A program made the position numbers and the translations under genes. Of a stretch of 64,000 nucleotides of DNA, positions 27,648 to 36,908 are shown piece after piece. Numbering within the stretch: the stretch's first letter is position 1; every line of letters starts with the position of its first letter. Origin of the DNA: Chloroflexota bacterium. Its GTDB lineage: Bacteria > Chloroflexota > UBA6077 > CF-72. Where the stretch lies: NCBI GenBank assembly GCA_019239775.1, contig JAFAZN010000098.1:1-64000 (forward strand). The letters run 5' to 3'. Under the pieces are notes generated by a model. That model saw nothing but the letters and a program-made list of their open reading frames with translations. It ran no database searches and was not told where the DNA came from.

Positions 27648-30203
27648 TCAGAGGACGCGGTAGGTTGAGCCTTGTCCGGTCTTCGTGACTTCGATGCGTA
27701 CGGGAAAGCGTTCCCGCAGGTCCTCCAGGTGCGTGATCACCAGGATCTTTTCGAACTCCGACTCGATGGCCTGGATCGCTTCCACCACGCGGTCGCGGCC
27801 CTCCTGGTCCTGGGAGCCAAAACCCTCGTCCACCACGAGCAGCTGCAACCGGGTGCCGGCGCGATGGGCCAGGAGGCGTGATAACGCAATGCGGATCGCA
27901 AAGTTCACGCGGAAGCCCTCGCCGCCGCTGAACATCTCGTAGCTGCGCGTTCCAAGTTCGTCCGAGATCTTGATGTCCAGCGTCTCAATCGTTCCGAGCC
28001 CGGAGCGCACATCCCGCTGCGTTTCGAATTTGACGTGCATCCGGCCGTCCGTCATGCGCGACAGAATGCGGTTGGCTTCCTCTTCGATCTCGGGAATGGC
28101 CGTCTCGATAATCATCGCCTGAACGCCGCGGCGGCCAAACGCATATGCCAGGTCGCCGAAGATGCTCTGCTCGCGACGGAGCGCATCCTGCCGCTCCAGG
28201 CTGTCACGCTGCTTGCGCTCCAGGAACGCGCAGTTATCGAGTTTAGTTTGTGCGAACAAGCATCGGTCGCGAGTCTCGTCTCGAAGCCGACGCGCGTCGG
28301 CGCACTCGGTGGTGAGCTCGCCAAGACGTGCGCGCTCCACGGGTAACACGCGGGTCTGTTCCTCGAGCATGGCGCAACGTTGCGAGTCGGCGGCGCACTC
28401 CGCTTCGGCGCGTTCGAGACTCGCCTGGAGCTCCAGGATCTGCGCGTCGAGATGCTCGGCTGAGAGGCGCGCCTGCTCCAGCAACTGGCGGTCGCGCTCC
28501 GCACCGGCAAACTCGGTTGCTCGCGCGCGCAGCTCGGCGTGCCGCTGTTCGTCGTATGCAAGCGCAGCGATCTGGCGATCCAGGTGCGCCAACTCGCGTC
28601 GCGCATCCGGAGCGAACCGCGCACTGCCGAGGAGTTGTTGGCGTTCGGTAAGCTCTCGTTCCAGCGCGTTGGCCTGCCGCAGCGCCTCTTCGGCCTGGGC
28701 CAGCGCCGATTCAGTTTGCGCAAGGCGCCGAAGGACCGTCTCTCGCTGCAGCAGTGCCGCCGCAGCCTGCGCCACCAACGCCTCGTCACGCGCGATCGCG
28801 GTTTCCAGTGCGCGGCACTGCGCCTCATTTGCGCGGAAGTCGTCCCGCAGTTTCGTGCCCTGGGCGACCAACTCATCACTGAGGCGCTGCTTGTGGCGAC
28901 CATCCATAGGACGTTTGCACGTCGGGCACGTGGACAGCGTCTGCAGCTCGTCCAGGCGGGCGCGCAAGTCGAACATATCGCTTTTCAAACGGGAGTTGAT
29001 TGTGCGTTTTTCCGCGGCATCCTCACGCGAGCGACCGACGATCGCTTGCAATTCCGCATGTTGCGCTTCGACCTGCGAGAGCGTTGTAGCCTCGGAGTGG
29101 GCTCGCCGCAATTGCGCCTGCAGCGACGGCAGTAGCGCACTTGCTTTGCGCACCTCAGCCAGACGTTTTTCGCGCTCAACCACTTCCCCTTCGAGGCGCG
29201 CTTGCTCGGCTGCCAGGGTCCGCGCGGCCGCCGCGTGTGCACGCTCCAATGGCAGGAACGTGTGTTGCTTCTGGGTCATCTGCTCGAGATTGGCACGAAC
29301 GGCGTCGAGTTCCGCCGCGCCGCGCTCAATTTCCGCGGCGCGCGCCAGGACTTTCTGCGCCTCTTCTCGCAGGAACTTGCGCTCCCGCAGTGTTGCCGCG
29401 ATGCGAGTGCGCTCGACCGTGAACCGCTCCAAACGGCCCTGCGCCTCTTCCAACTGGTGTTGGAGCGCTTCCAGCCGGGTCACCTGTTCGCGGACAACCG
29501 ACAGTTCGTCGTCGAGGTGATTGAGCTGCGTTTCCTGCGAGCCAAGTTCCGCGCGCAGCCGGTCCAACTCCGCCTGATAGACGGACTTGCGAGCGATTTC
29601 GGCCTCCCATTCCTGCGACAGGCGGCGCTCATCCAGGAGCTGCGCTTCGCAGGTCTTGAAGCGCTCCTTGGCCCGACTCTCCAGCTCGTCGTAGTAACCG
29701 AGCTCGAGAATTTCCGCCAGGATGCGCTTGCGCTCGGCTGGCGAATTGGTCGTGAAGCTGTCGGCCCGACCCTGCTGGATGAAGCTGGAGTTGGTGAACG
29801 TCTCGTAGCTCATGCGGAGCGTGCGCTCGATGAGTCGCTCCGTTTCGCTGACGGATCGCTCCGTCAGCGGGCGGAAGCCTTCTCCGGCCAGCACCGCGAA
29901 CTGGAGGTCTGAGACGCCGCCGCGGCCGCGACGCTGGCGTTTGCGGATAACCCGATAGTGCTGTTCGTCGAGCGCGAATTCGAACTCCACTTCCATCTCG
30001 GCGGCGCCGGAGTGGATCAGCTCGTCGACGGAGCGACCGCGCGCGCGCCCCCACAGCGCCCACGTGATGGCATCCAGCAGGGCGGACTTGCCGTGGCCGT
30101 TGTCGCCGGTCAGCACGGCGACGTGAATGCCATCGAAGCGCAACGGCTCGTGCGCCTCCGTGTACGACATGAAGTTGCGGATGTTCAGCGCGATCGGGAT
30201 CAT
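27648..30203 (-). CDS. sbcC: SbcC/Rad50-type SMC-like ATPase
   Basis: An 851-residue ATPase that tethers and activates SbcD/Mre11 at DNA ends. It has Walker A GDNGHGKSALLDAITWALW (residues 33-51), a Q-loop NSSFIQQGRADSF, two long coiled coils rich in Glu/Arg/Leu, a central zinc hook CPTCKRPMDG (about residue 425), and the C-terminal signature EMFSGGEGFRVNFAIRIALS with Walker B LQLLVVDEGFGSQDQEGRD. The length is nearer archaeal Rad50 (about 880) than E. coli SbcC (1048). Its ATG overlaps the sbcD stop (ATGA). Confidence 0.96.
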   Translation of the reverse strand: MIPIALNIRNFMSYTEAHEPLRFDGIHVAVLTGDNGHGKSALLDAITWALWGRARGRSVDELIHSGAAEMEVEFEFALDEQHYRVIRKRQRRGRGGVSDLQFAVLAGEGFRPLTERSVSETERLIERTLRMSYETFTNSSFIQQGRADSFTTNSPAERKRILAEILELGYYDELESRAKERFKTCEAQLLDERRLSQEWEAEIARKSVYQAELDRLRAELGSQETQLNHLDDELSVVREQVTRLEALQHQLEEAQGRLERFTVERTRIAATLRERKFLREEAQKVLARAAEIERGAAELDAVRANLEQMTQKQHTFLPLERAHAAAARTLAAEQARLEGEVVEREKRLAEVRKASALLPSLQAQLRRAHSEATTLSQVEAQHAELQAIVGRSREDAAEKRTINSRLKSDMFDLRARLDELQTLSTCPTCKRPMDGRHKQRLSDELVAQGTKLRDDFRANEAQCRALETAIARDEALVAQAAAALLQRETVLRRLAQTESALAQAEEALRQANALERELTERQQLLGSARFAPDARRELAHLDRQIAALAYDEQRHAELRARATEFAGAERDRQLLEQARLSAEHLDAQILELQASLERAEAECAADSQRCAMLEEQTRVLPVERARLGELTTECADARRLRDETRDRCLFAQTKLDNCAFLERKQRDSLERQDALRREQSIFGDLAYAFGRRGVQAMIIETAIPEIEEEANRILSRMTDGRMHVKFETQRDVRSGLGTIETLDIKISDELGTRSYEMFSGGEGFRVNFAIRIALSRLLAHRAGTRLQLLVVDEGFGSQDQEGRDRVVEAIQAIESEFEKILVITHLEDLRERFPVRIEVTKTGQGSTYRVL

Positions 30204-31528
30204 TGACGCGCCGCGGGATACGAGACGTCGGCACCGGTTGTGACGGAGTCCTCCGGCTTCAACGGAAGATGTGACCGCCGCACAATGTCACCAGGCTCAT
30301 CTTCAGTCATCAGCGCACGCGCGTACCGCAGCAAGACCTCGCGCCGTGCAGACTCCACCTTCTGGTACTCGAGGTACAGTGCGAGCGCTTCGAGTGGGCC
30401 AGCGCGCTGGATTTCCGCGCCGGCGCTGCCCCACCGGTTGCGTGGATTCTGGCGGTTGGTGCGCTCAATCGGCGCCACATAATAGGCGGACTTCAACTGC
30501 GCCCGGATGTCGTCCTCGCGCAGCTCGCTGAATCTCTCTGGCGGGATGTCAAGACGCAGGCGCACGACGGCGTCGTTGAGTGCGTTCGCGTGACGCACAA
30601 TGGCACGCACAACATCCTCGGTCGCGTTTTCCGACTCCACTCGCGCATCGATCGTGAGGAACGGGCGAGCCCGAACTGTTCGAAAGTCGAACTCGGCCCG
30701 ACCTTTTTCGGGAATCTCCACGTAGACCCAGCCCTTCGGCTCGTCCTGCTCGCCGAAGTCCACCCGATCGATGCTGCCGGCGTACACCATTTGTGGTGCG
30801 GCATAGTGCACCACCTGGTGCTTGTGGATATGCCCCAGCGCGACGTAATCGATGCCTGGCAGGTCGAAGGTTTGAAGGTCGTACATGGGATCGCTGCCCA
30901 TCGTCAGCAGTCTTTCGGCGCCCACGCGCGCACCGAATACGTGGACATGGCCGACCACAATCGCGGGTACGCGCGGATCGAGCGCTTCGGCCTCGGACCT
31001 CAGCCGCGCACGCGTGAGCTCGATCATCGCCTCATTCAGCTCGGCGATGGTGCAGTTCTTGTACTCCGGCTGCGCAAGCACCAGGCTGCGCACCGCCCAC
31101 GGGAACGCGATTACCTGGACTGGACCACTCCGCGTTTCCAGACGGTGGGTGCCGATGGTTCTGGCAACGGTCACGCCCGGGACTTCGAGCGCACGGAAGA
31201 TGTCCACGCTCGTTGCGCGGCCCGCTGACATCGGCACGTCGTGGTTGCCGGCTACCAGGATCGCCTGGATGCCGTGTGAAGTCAGCCGCTGGATGCGGCG
31301 TGCGAACTCGCGCTGGTGGGTTGGTGTTGGATCACGCGTCTTGTAGATGTCGCCGGCGAACACCACCAGGTCCACCTGCTGCTCGATGGCGCCATCGACC
31401 GCTTGATCGAGTGAGTTGAGAAAATCGTGCAGGCGCTGGTTCAGGCCGGTCTCGGGGTTGAGACGGCCGTAGTTTTCCATCCCGATGTGCGTATCCGCAA
31501 TGTGCGCAATTCGCAGTAACTGAGCCAT
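30200..31528 (-). CDS. sbcD: SbcD/Mre11 DNA double-strand break nuclease
   Basis: A 442-residue metallophosphoesterase nuclease, partner of SbcC. Metal-binding motifs in order are IAHIADTHIG, VVFAGDIYKTRDPT, LVAGNHDVPM, VVGHVHVFG and ALGHIHKHQV. The C-terminal part holds the Rad50-binding region. It lies 93 bp after herA; that gap contains a CCACGA-GCT-TCGTGG hairpin at 31539-31553. Together with nurA and herA this is the complete four-protein resection set known from archaea. Confidence 0.95.
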   Translation of the reverse strand: MAQLLRIAHIADTHIGMENYGRLNPETGLNQRLHDFLNSLDQAVDGAIEQQVDLVVFAGDIYKTRDPTPTHQREFARRIQRLTSHGIQAILVAGNHDVPMSAGRATSVDIFRALEVPGVTVARTIGTHRLETRSGPVQVIAFPWAVRSLVLAQPEYKNCTIAELNEAMIELTRARLRSEAEALDPRVPAIVVGHVHVFGARVGAERLLTMGSDPMYDLQTFDLPGIDYVALGHIHKHQVVHYAAPQMVYAGSIDRVDFGEQDEPKGWVYVEIPEKGRAEFDFRTVRARPFLTIDARVESENATEDVVRAIVRHANALNDAVVRLRLDIPPERFSELREDDIRAQLKSAYYVAPIERTNRQNPRNRWGSAGAEIQRAGPLEALALYLEYQKVESARREVLLRYARALMTEDEPGDIVRRSHLPLKPEDSVTTGADVSYPAARQ

Positions 31529-31621
31529 CAGGCCTCCACCACGAGCTTCGTGGTTCTTCGGCCCGTACTGCTCAAACCCAGTAGGAAGGGTCCAGGACCT
31601 CGTTGTGGGAAGTTGCTGCGA

Positions 31622-33262
31622 CTACTCATCGCCGAAAATCTCTTCGTATCTGCGGGACCTGGCAAGGACTACCTCGGCGCTGTCGCCACCGATTGCGGCG
31701 TAGAACAGCGGGTCGTACTTGCGCGTGCGCACCATCATCGGCATCGGTACGGCGTGTCCGAGCACCAGCGCCTGCTCACGTGAGTCCAATGTGGCCAGGA
31801 CGGTCCGCAAGTGCGATCCCCCGCTCACCCCGGTGAAGATTGCGTCAATGTCCCGCTCGTCGTTCAACTGGCAGGTGATCCGCGTACCAATTTGCGAAAG
31901 CACCTCCGCGTCAATCCCCGAAGGACGTTGGTCCACCACCAGGAGCGTAACGTAGAACTTGCGTAGCTCGCGCGCGATGGTGCCGAAGGTTGTCTGCCGT
32001 GCGGCCTCAGAGTTGAGAAACTTGTGCGCCTCTTCGATGGTGATCATCAGCGGCCGCGGGCGGTCGGCTTCGTCTTTGGTATTCCAGTAGCGTTCCGTCT
32101 TTTTCACCCACAGCTCGTGCAGGCGGCGAGTGATGACATTGGTCGCCAGAATGTAGGCGAGCAGGTTACGCTGGCGACCGAACTCCAGCACCACGTGCTG
32201 ACCTCGCTCCAGTTGGGCGATGACCTGGTCCAGTGTGGACCGCTCCAGCGAGCGTTCCACGAAGGGCAAGCGGTCGATCAGCCGAAGCTTGCTGCGCAAC
32301 GCGCTCAGCGACGCGTGGTTGCCTCCCTCCAGGTTGGCAAAGTCCGTCAACTCCTCGCCGTTCATGTCGAGCAAGCGCGCAACCCAATCGTCGCCGAGCT
32401 TGTCCTCGCACAACGCGGCGGATTCGACCGCGGTCCGGTGCAATCGCAATTCGTCTTGCAGCAGCGCAATATCGGCGACGGAGATCTCGCGCAACGCGAT
32501 CTTGATTTCACCCGCCGGTTTGACACCTCGACCACGGGATGACTCCATGTCGAGCGTGTAGACGGCGACACGTCCACCGAATAGCTGTGAAAGGCCTTTG
32601 ACCTCGGTGCCCTCTTCGTTTTTCGCGCTCCAGCCGTACTCGGAGTGCATGTCGAAGATCAGGTTGACTGCCGCGCTCGCCTTGATCACACCGCACAAGA
32701 TGAGGCGCGTCAGAAAACTCTTGCCCGTTCCAGATTTCCCGAATATCCCGTTGGACCGTTCGACGAACCGACGCAGGTCCACACAGACTGGGACGTCCAT
32801 GTCAATGGGCTGACCAATCTGAAAGTGGTTCTTGCCGTCATCACGTCCGAATACACGCTCGAAATCCGCCAGGGTGGCATCTGAGACATTCGAAAAATGC
32901 GGTGGAATCGTGCGCGCTGGACGCGGAACCATATCGGCGTCCTCGAACTGCATATCAGCCGCGAGATTGGCGAGCATCAGCTCAGGCTTGAGCTTCACCA
33001 GCGCATATGTGGTGGTGCCGCTCAGAACCTGGCGCAGGAACGCGTCGATCTTGTTCGGATCGCCGGGTGGATCGCGCAGCACGTCGTTGTTTGCGGAGTC
33101 CAACTGGACATCTGTGACCAGGCAGAAATATTCGTATTTCTGGCCAACGATTTTGACGAATTTGCCGAGGCGTACGTCTTCGATCGGAACCGCCGGATCC
33201 AGTCGCGCGGACAGTCCCTCGGCCACTGAACCCGCGACCAGCAGGCCCAACCGACCGGTCAT
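31622..33262 (-). CDS. herA: HerA-like DNA translocase (DUF87 ATPase)
   Basis: A 546-residue hexameric-type FtsK/HerA ATPase. The N-terminus (LGLLVAGSVAEGLSAR then VRLGKFVKIVGQKYEYFCLV) is a HAS-barrel. Walker A is GIFGKSGTGKSFLTRLIL (about residues 173-190) and Walker B is LMITIEEAHKF (about 403-413), followed by GTIARELRKFYVTLLVVDQR and the late arginine region SREQALVLGHAVPMPMMVRT. HerA pumps DNA for the NurA nuclease during end resection. Its ATG overlaps the stop of the small HAS-like gene (ATGA), which itself overlaps nurA. Confidence 0.92.
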   Translation of the reverse strand: MTGRLGLLVAGSVAEGLSARLDPAVPIEDVRLGKFVKIVGQKYEYFCLVTDVQLDSANNDVLRDPPGDPNKIDAFLRQVLSGTTTYALVKLKPELMLANLAADMQFEDADMVPRPARTIPPHFSNVSDATLADFERVFGRDDGKNHFQIGQPIDMDVPVCVDLRRFVERSNGIFGKSGTGKSFLTRLILCGVIKASAAVNLIFDMHSEYGWSAKNEEGTEVKGLSQLFGGRVAVYTLDMESSRGRGVKPAGEIKIALREISVADIALLQDELRLHRTAVESAALCEDKLGDDWVARLLDMNGEELTDFANLEGGNHASLSALRSKLRLIDRLPFVERSLERSTLDQVIAQLERGQHVVLEFGRQRNLLAYILATNVITRRLHELWVKKTERYWNTKDEADRPRPLMITIEEAHKFLNSEAARQTTFGTIARELRKFYVTLLVVDQRPSGIDAEVLSQIGTRITCQLNDERDIDAIFTGVSGGSHLRTVLATLDSREQALVLGHAVPMPMMVRTRKYDPLFYAAIGGDSAEVVLARSRRYEEIFGDE

Positions 33263-33891
33263 ACCGTCTCACCAGGTGCGAGGCATCGCCGCAATATCGC
33301 CGTCAGCCGCGCGTAGTCCGCGCGTAGCAGCTGCGCGAGCTCACGCCCGGCGCGCTCCAGAAACGCCTGTCCCTCACCCGTTTCGGCCGCGATGTAGCGC
33401 AAGTTGGCTGCCAGCAATTCGTCATTCGGCACCTCCGAGGCCGTAAGAAGCGCCTGAAAGAACTCCAGCCCCTCACGTGTGAACCTGCGAACCGTGAGAG
33501 GTGGACACGTAAAGACGGAATAGTGGAGGCGGGCGGGGCGCGGTGGGAGGAACTGATGTATCTCTTGACCTTCAGTGAAACCCACGACCAGTGCGCGGAA
33601 TGTCGTGCGGAGCACCAGCGGTAGGTCGGGATTCTCCTGGTAGATACGCTCGTCGCGGACGTCGCCGTGACCCCGCATGATCGCGCGTGAGCCGGGGTCG
33701 ATCCCCGCGGTCTGCACGTGGGCGACGACGCCGTACACGGTGAGCGCGTCGTCGGCGGCGACTTCCACGAACGCGCCGAACGGCGGCGCGGCGTCAAGCT
33801 CGAGCGCTTGCGCGAGAAACTCCGAGGTGGAAGCCTCCACCACCTCGCCGGTGAGCCCCGGCTCCACGTGTGCAATGCCGTTGTGGCTCAT
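33259..33891 (-). CDS. Small HAS-barrel-like protein between NurA and HerA
   Basis: A 210-residue protein from ATG at 33891. It overlaps nurA upstream and herA downstream by 4 bp each (both ATGA), so translation of the three is coupled. Residues 10-60 (GLTGEVVEASTSEFLAQALE then PPFGAFVEVAADDALTVYGV and VAHVQTAG) resemble a HAS-barrel, the domain by which HerA binds NurA. The remainder (REGLEFFQALLTASEVPNDE, LERAGRELAQLLRADYARLT) is helical. There is no ATPase or nuclease motif. I infer an adaptor or loading subunit of a NurA-HerA complex; I do not recognise a named family. The frame is open further upstream only within nurA. Confidence 0.85.
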   Translation of the reverse strand: MSHNGIAHVEPGLTGEVVEASTSEFLAQALELDAAPPFGAFVEVAADDALTVYGVVAHVQTAGIDPGSRAIMRGHGDVRDERIYQENPDLPLVLRTTFRALVVGFTEGQEIHQFLPPRPARLHYSVFTCPPLTVRRFTREGLEFFQALLTASEVPNDELLAANLRYIAAETGEGQAFLERAGRELAQLLRADYARLTAILRRCLAPGETV

Positions 33892-35132
33892 ACGGTGCGC
33901 ACCTGCTTGCGCGAGAGCTTGGCGGACGGTCTCGCAACGACGCCCTGGCGGGCCAGCTCCTGCTGTACGAGCGTGTCGAGGACGTCGCGATCGCCGAGGG
34001 AAATGACTGCGCGGTCGTCGGCGCGGGCAAGTACGGCCGGGTAGCCGAAACCTTTGGCGCACTGGTCAACCAGGATGGCGTGGACGAGGGCGACTGACGC
34101 CTGGTCTCTTGCCACCCACTCGGGAATTTCGACGCGAGCAATCTCATCGCCGGTGTTGACCAAAAAGAAGTACACGCGGTGGCCGCCGTAATACGGGTCG
34201 TGGACGTTGGAGCGGACTCGGAAGAGTCCGGTACGATCCCAGCGGTCCAGCCAGCGGCCGAGCAGCTGCGCGTCGTTGAGGCCGCGCATTGCACACGCGT
34301 GCGCCCCGCTGCAGACCTCGCAGACCAGTGGCGTGCTGCCGCAGACCGCCCGAAACAGATGGATGAGATCGATCCCGCGTGATCGACTCGCATACGCCGC
34401 AACCGGGACGTGCGCTCTGCGCAAGCGCTCGAGCTGGTGGACGAAGTCCGTATAGAACCGCGTTCGCAGAAAGTCGCGTGGTCGCTCCTCCAGCACCGAG
34501 AACAACAGGGTGCCATCCACGAGTGCAATGGCCGGAGCCGACTGCGCGGCTGTCGCCTTGCGAACCGAAACTTCCTGGCCAGAAGAGGCGTCTTCGGCGC
34601 GAATATTGCGAGCGCCGACTTCGGATTCGGCCAGGTCCGCCAGGGCGCGCAGCTCTTCGACGGTACGCAGCGCGTCGAGGTGCCGGTCGCGCATCGGCAC
34701 CTGCCGGCGCGGATCGCGCGGGTCCACGATGAACAGGTCCTCGTCCGTATACCCCAGCGAGGAAACGCTGCGCAGCTCCACGTCGCGTTCTGGCTGCCCG
34801 TACGGGATGCGTACGCGGCCAACGTTGATCAGGTAGAACTCGCCGCTGCCACCGTGGCGGTCGGGGTCGATCTCCGCCCCGTCGGTCGCAAGGGCCGTAT
34901 AGCGTGGCGGCCGCACGTCCGGCGGCACCCGCTCGTCGAGCGGCCCGGTCGGCACCGCCACCCGTTCGGTGACCGTCTCGGCGAGATCGGCCAGTTCCTC
35001 CCAGCGATCCCGATAGTCGGCCAGCATCGCATCCAGCAGTTCCAGCCGATGCTGTTCGTCCGCGCGGCGGCGGGCCAGCTGCTCGCCCATCTGCCGCACC
35101 TGCGTGCTGAGGTCCAACAAATCCAGGGGCAT
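33888..35132 (-). CDS. nurA: NurA domain 5'-3' nuclease
   Basis: A 414-residue nuclease that works with HerA to resect DNA ends. Both NurA acidic motifs are visible: ALATDGAEID (Asp84) and IALVDGTLLFSVLEERPRDF (Asp near 206). Later come PVAAYASRSRGIDLIHLFRA and the C-terminal block LVHAILVDQCAKGFGYPAVL with ARADDRAVI, conserved in the family. A CEVCSGAHACAM stretch adds three cysteines that are not general NurA features. It begins 11 bp after the histidine phosphatase gene and overlaps the small HAS-like gene. Confidence 0.92.
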   Translation of the reverse strand: MPLDLLDLSTQVRQMGEQLARRRADEQHRLELLDAMLADYRDRWEELADLAETVTERVAVPTGPLDERVPPDVRPPRYTALATDGAEIDPDRHGGSGEFYLINVGRVRIPYGQPERDVELRSVSSLGYTDEDLFIVDPRDPRRQVPMRDRHLDALRTVEELRALADLAESEVGARNIRAEDASSGQEVSVRKATAAQSAPAIALVDGTLLFSVLEERPRDFLRTRFYTDFVHQLERLRRAHVPVAAYASRSRGIDLIHLFRAVCGSTPLVCEVCSGAHACAMRGLNDAQLLGRWLDRWDRTGLFRVRSNVHDPYYGGHRVYFFLVNTGDEIARVEIPEWVARDQASVALVHAILVDQCAKGFGYPAVLARADDRAVISLGDRDVLDTLVQQELARQGVVARPSAKLSRKQVRTV

Positions 35133-35143
35133 AGACGAGTGGG

Positions 35144-35818
35144 TCAGGCGCGCTGTTCGCGATCCGTCGTGCGCCAGCCGCGCAGCGAGCCGACCTCCTC
35201 CAGGTGGCGCACGTCAGAAAGCTCGATCAGCTCGAGGCCGCGTTCGGTGGACCACTCCAGCCGCGAGATCTGAGTATTGTCCATGCGCTGTTTGAGCCAC
35301 AGATGCTCGACGGTGAGGCCCATGGCCTCGACCAGGATCGCCTGGCCGATCGCGCCATGTGTGATCAGGACGACGGTCTGGCCCAGGTGGTCGGGCATGC
35401 GCTCGGCGAAGAACGCCAGCGCCCGGGCTTGCGCCTCGGCGAGGTCTTCACCGCCAGGCATGCGATACCGACTCGGCGTTGAGGCCCATGCCGCCAGTCC
35501 GTCCGGCCATTGCGCCGCGATCTCAGGCCGGCCCAACCCCGTCCACTTGCCAACGTCGATCTCGCGGACGCGGACATCGGCGATGACCGGCAGGCTGTGC
35601 ACATGGGCGACTTCGGCCGCGGTGTCCGCGGCGCGGCCCAGGTCGCTGCTGTAGACCGCTACGATCGGCTCATCGGACAGCGCGCGCGCCAGCTCACGCG
35701 CCTGCGCTTTGCCGCGCTCGGTGAGAGGCGAGTCGGACTGCCCCTGCCAGCGGCCTTCGACGTTGAAAACGGTCTCTCCGTGTCTGGCCAGCAAGATACG
35801 AACAGGTGTTCCACCCAT
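35144..35818 (-). CDS. Histidine phosphatase family protein (phosphoglycerate-mutase-like)
   Basis: A 224-residue acid-phosphatase-fold enzyme. The catalytic motif ILLARHGETVFNVEGRWQGQ contains the phospho-accepting His; the second catalytic block is VVLITHGAIGQAILVEAMG, with acid residue Glu in GGEDLAEAQ. It could be a GpmB/CobC/PhoE-like phosphatase; the substrate is unclear. It heads the repair operon 11 bp before nurA, with no obvious functional link. A TATACT element lies only 10 bases before its ATG. Confidence 0.9.
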   Translation of the reverse strand: MGGTPVRILLARHGETVFNVEGRWQGQSDSPLTERGKAQARELARALSDEPIVAVYSSDLGRAADTAAEVAHVHSLPVIADVRVREIDVGKWTGLGRPEIAAQWPDGLAAWASTPSRYRMPGGEDLAEAQARALAFFAERMPDHLGQTVVLITHGAIGQAILVEAMGLTVEHLWLKQRMDNTQISRLEWSTERGLELIELSDVRHLEEVGSLRGWRTTDREQRA

Positions 35819-35827
35819 CGCTCTGCC

Positions 35828-35833
35828 AGTATA
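35828..35833 (-). promoter_or_regulatory. TATACT element at the head of the phosphatase-nurA-herA operon
   Basis: Minus-strand TATACT ends 10 bases before the phosphatase ATG (35818). If used, transcription would begin about 3 bases before the start codon, giving an almost leaderless mRNA. No clear -35 hexamer is seen. The rest of the 142 bp gap (35819-35960) holds no gene. Confidence 0.35.
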
Positions 35834-35960
35834 GGGCCACGCCGGGTCCGCTGTGGAGCCCTGGACGCCAGGTCTTCTGATGCTCTACGCAGAGACGCGG
35901 AGTTCCTTCTCAAGAGTGAAACTATCCGCTGCTCACAAAGGGACGCAGAACGGGTGGCGC

Positions 35961-36899
35961 CTAACGCGACAGTCGCGGGTCGAGCGCGTCGCGCAGGCCG
36001 TCGGAGACCAGGAATACGCAGAGCACGGTTACGAAGATCATGACGCCGGGCGGGTACACCAGCCACGGCGCTGAGCGAAACATCTCTTGTGACAGGCTCA
36101 GCATGTTGCCCCAGCTGGAGAGCGGCACCGGCACGCCGAACCCCAGAAAGCTCAGACTCGATTCGGCCAGAATCGCCGCGGCCATATCCAGGCCAGCCAC
36201 CACGATGGCGACGGATGCGACGTTCGGCAGGATATGCCGCGCCATGATGCGCCCATCGCCAGCGCCGAGCACCCGCGCCGCATCCACATAGTCTCGATTG
36301 CGCGCTGAAAGCACCACCGCGCGCACCTGGCGGGCCGTGCCAGGCCAGAAGAACAGGCCGAAGATCAACGCGAGCTCAATGACGTTCGGCGTCAGGAAAA
36401 TCGAGAGCACGATGAGCACGAACAGCGCAGGGATGTTCAGCATGAATTGCACGACGGCGTTGATGACGTCGTCGACCGATCCGCCGAAATACGCCGCGAG
36501 CAGGCCCATTGGGGCGCCCAGCCCCAGCGAGACGAGGGCCACCAGGAACCCGACCGAGAGTGAAACCTGGCCGGCGTACAGCAGCCGCGTGAGCACGTCG
36601 CGACCGACATCGTCGGTGCCGAGGGGATAGTTCGGGCCGGGCGGCTGCAGCGTGGCGATGCGTCCGGCAGGCGTGCGCATGAACTGCGCTGGGTCGGTAT
36701 GCAGGATCAATCCCGAGATGAGCGGAGCAGCCGCGCTCAGCACGACGATCGCTAGTAGCACGGCAAGGGCGATGAGGCTGACACGGTCATGTCGAAAGCG
36801 CCACCAGGCGGAGCTCCAGAAGCCGCGGGCCGTCGAGGCCCGACGTGAAGTGGGTTGCTCGATCGGTAGTGGCGTTGCCGCCGGCGCTGCGACAGCCAT
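35961..36899 (-). CDS. Peptide/nickel-type ABC transporter permease (DppC-like)
   Basis: A 312-residue inner-membrane permease. A Pro/Thr-rich cytoplasmic N-terminus precedes a first helix (LIALAVLLAIVVLSAAAPLI), then the typical DppC loop NYPLGTDDVGRDVLTRLLYA and the permease core with VLSARNRDYVDAARVLGAGD (EAA-like loop) and ends SDGLRDALDPRLSR. It pairs with the DppB-like permease 9 bp upstream. No ATP-binding subunits (DppD/F) are in this window. ATG at 36899 preferred to the TTG one codon earlier. Confidence 0.92.
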   Translation of the reverse strand: MAVAAPAATPLPIEQPTSRRASTARGFWSSAWWRFRHDRVSLIALAVLLAIVVLSAAAPLISGLILHTDPAQFMRTPAGRIATLQPPGPNYPLGTDDVGRDVLTRLLYAGQVSLSVGFLVALVSLGLGAPMGLLAAYFGGSVDDVINAVVQFMLNIPALFVLIVLSIFLTPNVIELALIFGLFFWPGTARQVRAVVLSARNRDYVDAARVLGAGDGRIMARHILPNVASVAIVVAGLDMAAAILAESSLSFLGFGVPVPLSSWGNMLSLSQEMFRSAPWLVYPPGVMIFVTVLCVFLVSDGLRDALDPRLSR

Positions 36900-36908
36900 C
36901 AATCAGGC

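Noticed and set aside
28162..29520. 452-codon Ser/Arg-rich frame opposite sbcC
   Set aside because: It is antisense to a gene with intact Walker A, zinc hook and signature motifs; the composition is that of a GC-rich shadow frame.
31622..35132. HerA/NurA as an anti-phage defence cassette
   Set aside because: HerA effectors in defence come with SIR2, DUF4297 or similar partners in variable islands; here the pair is with sbcCD and pcrA among housekeeping genes.
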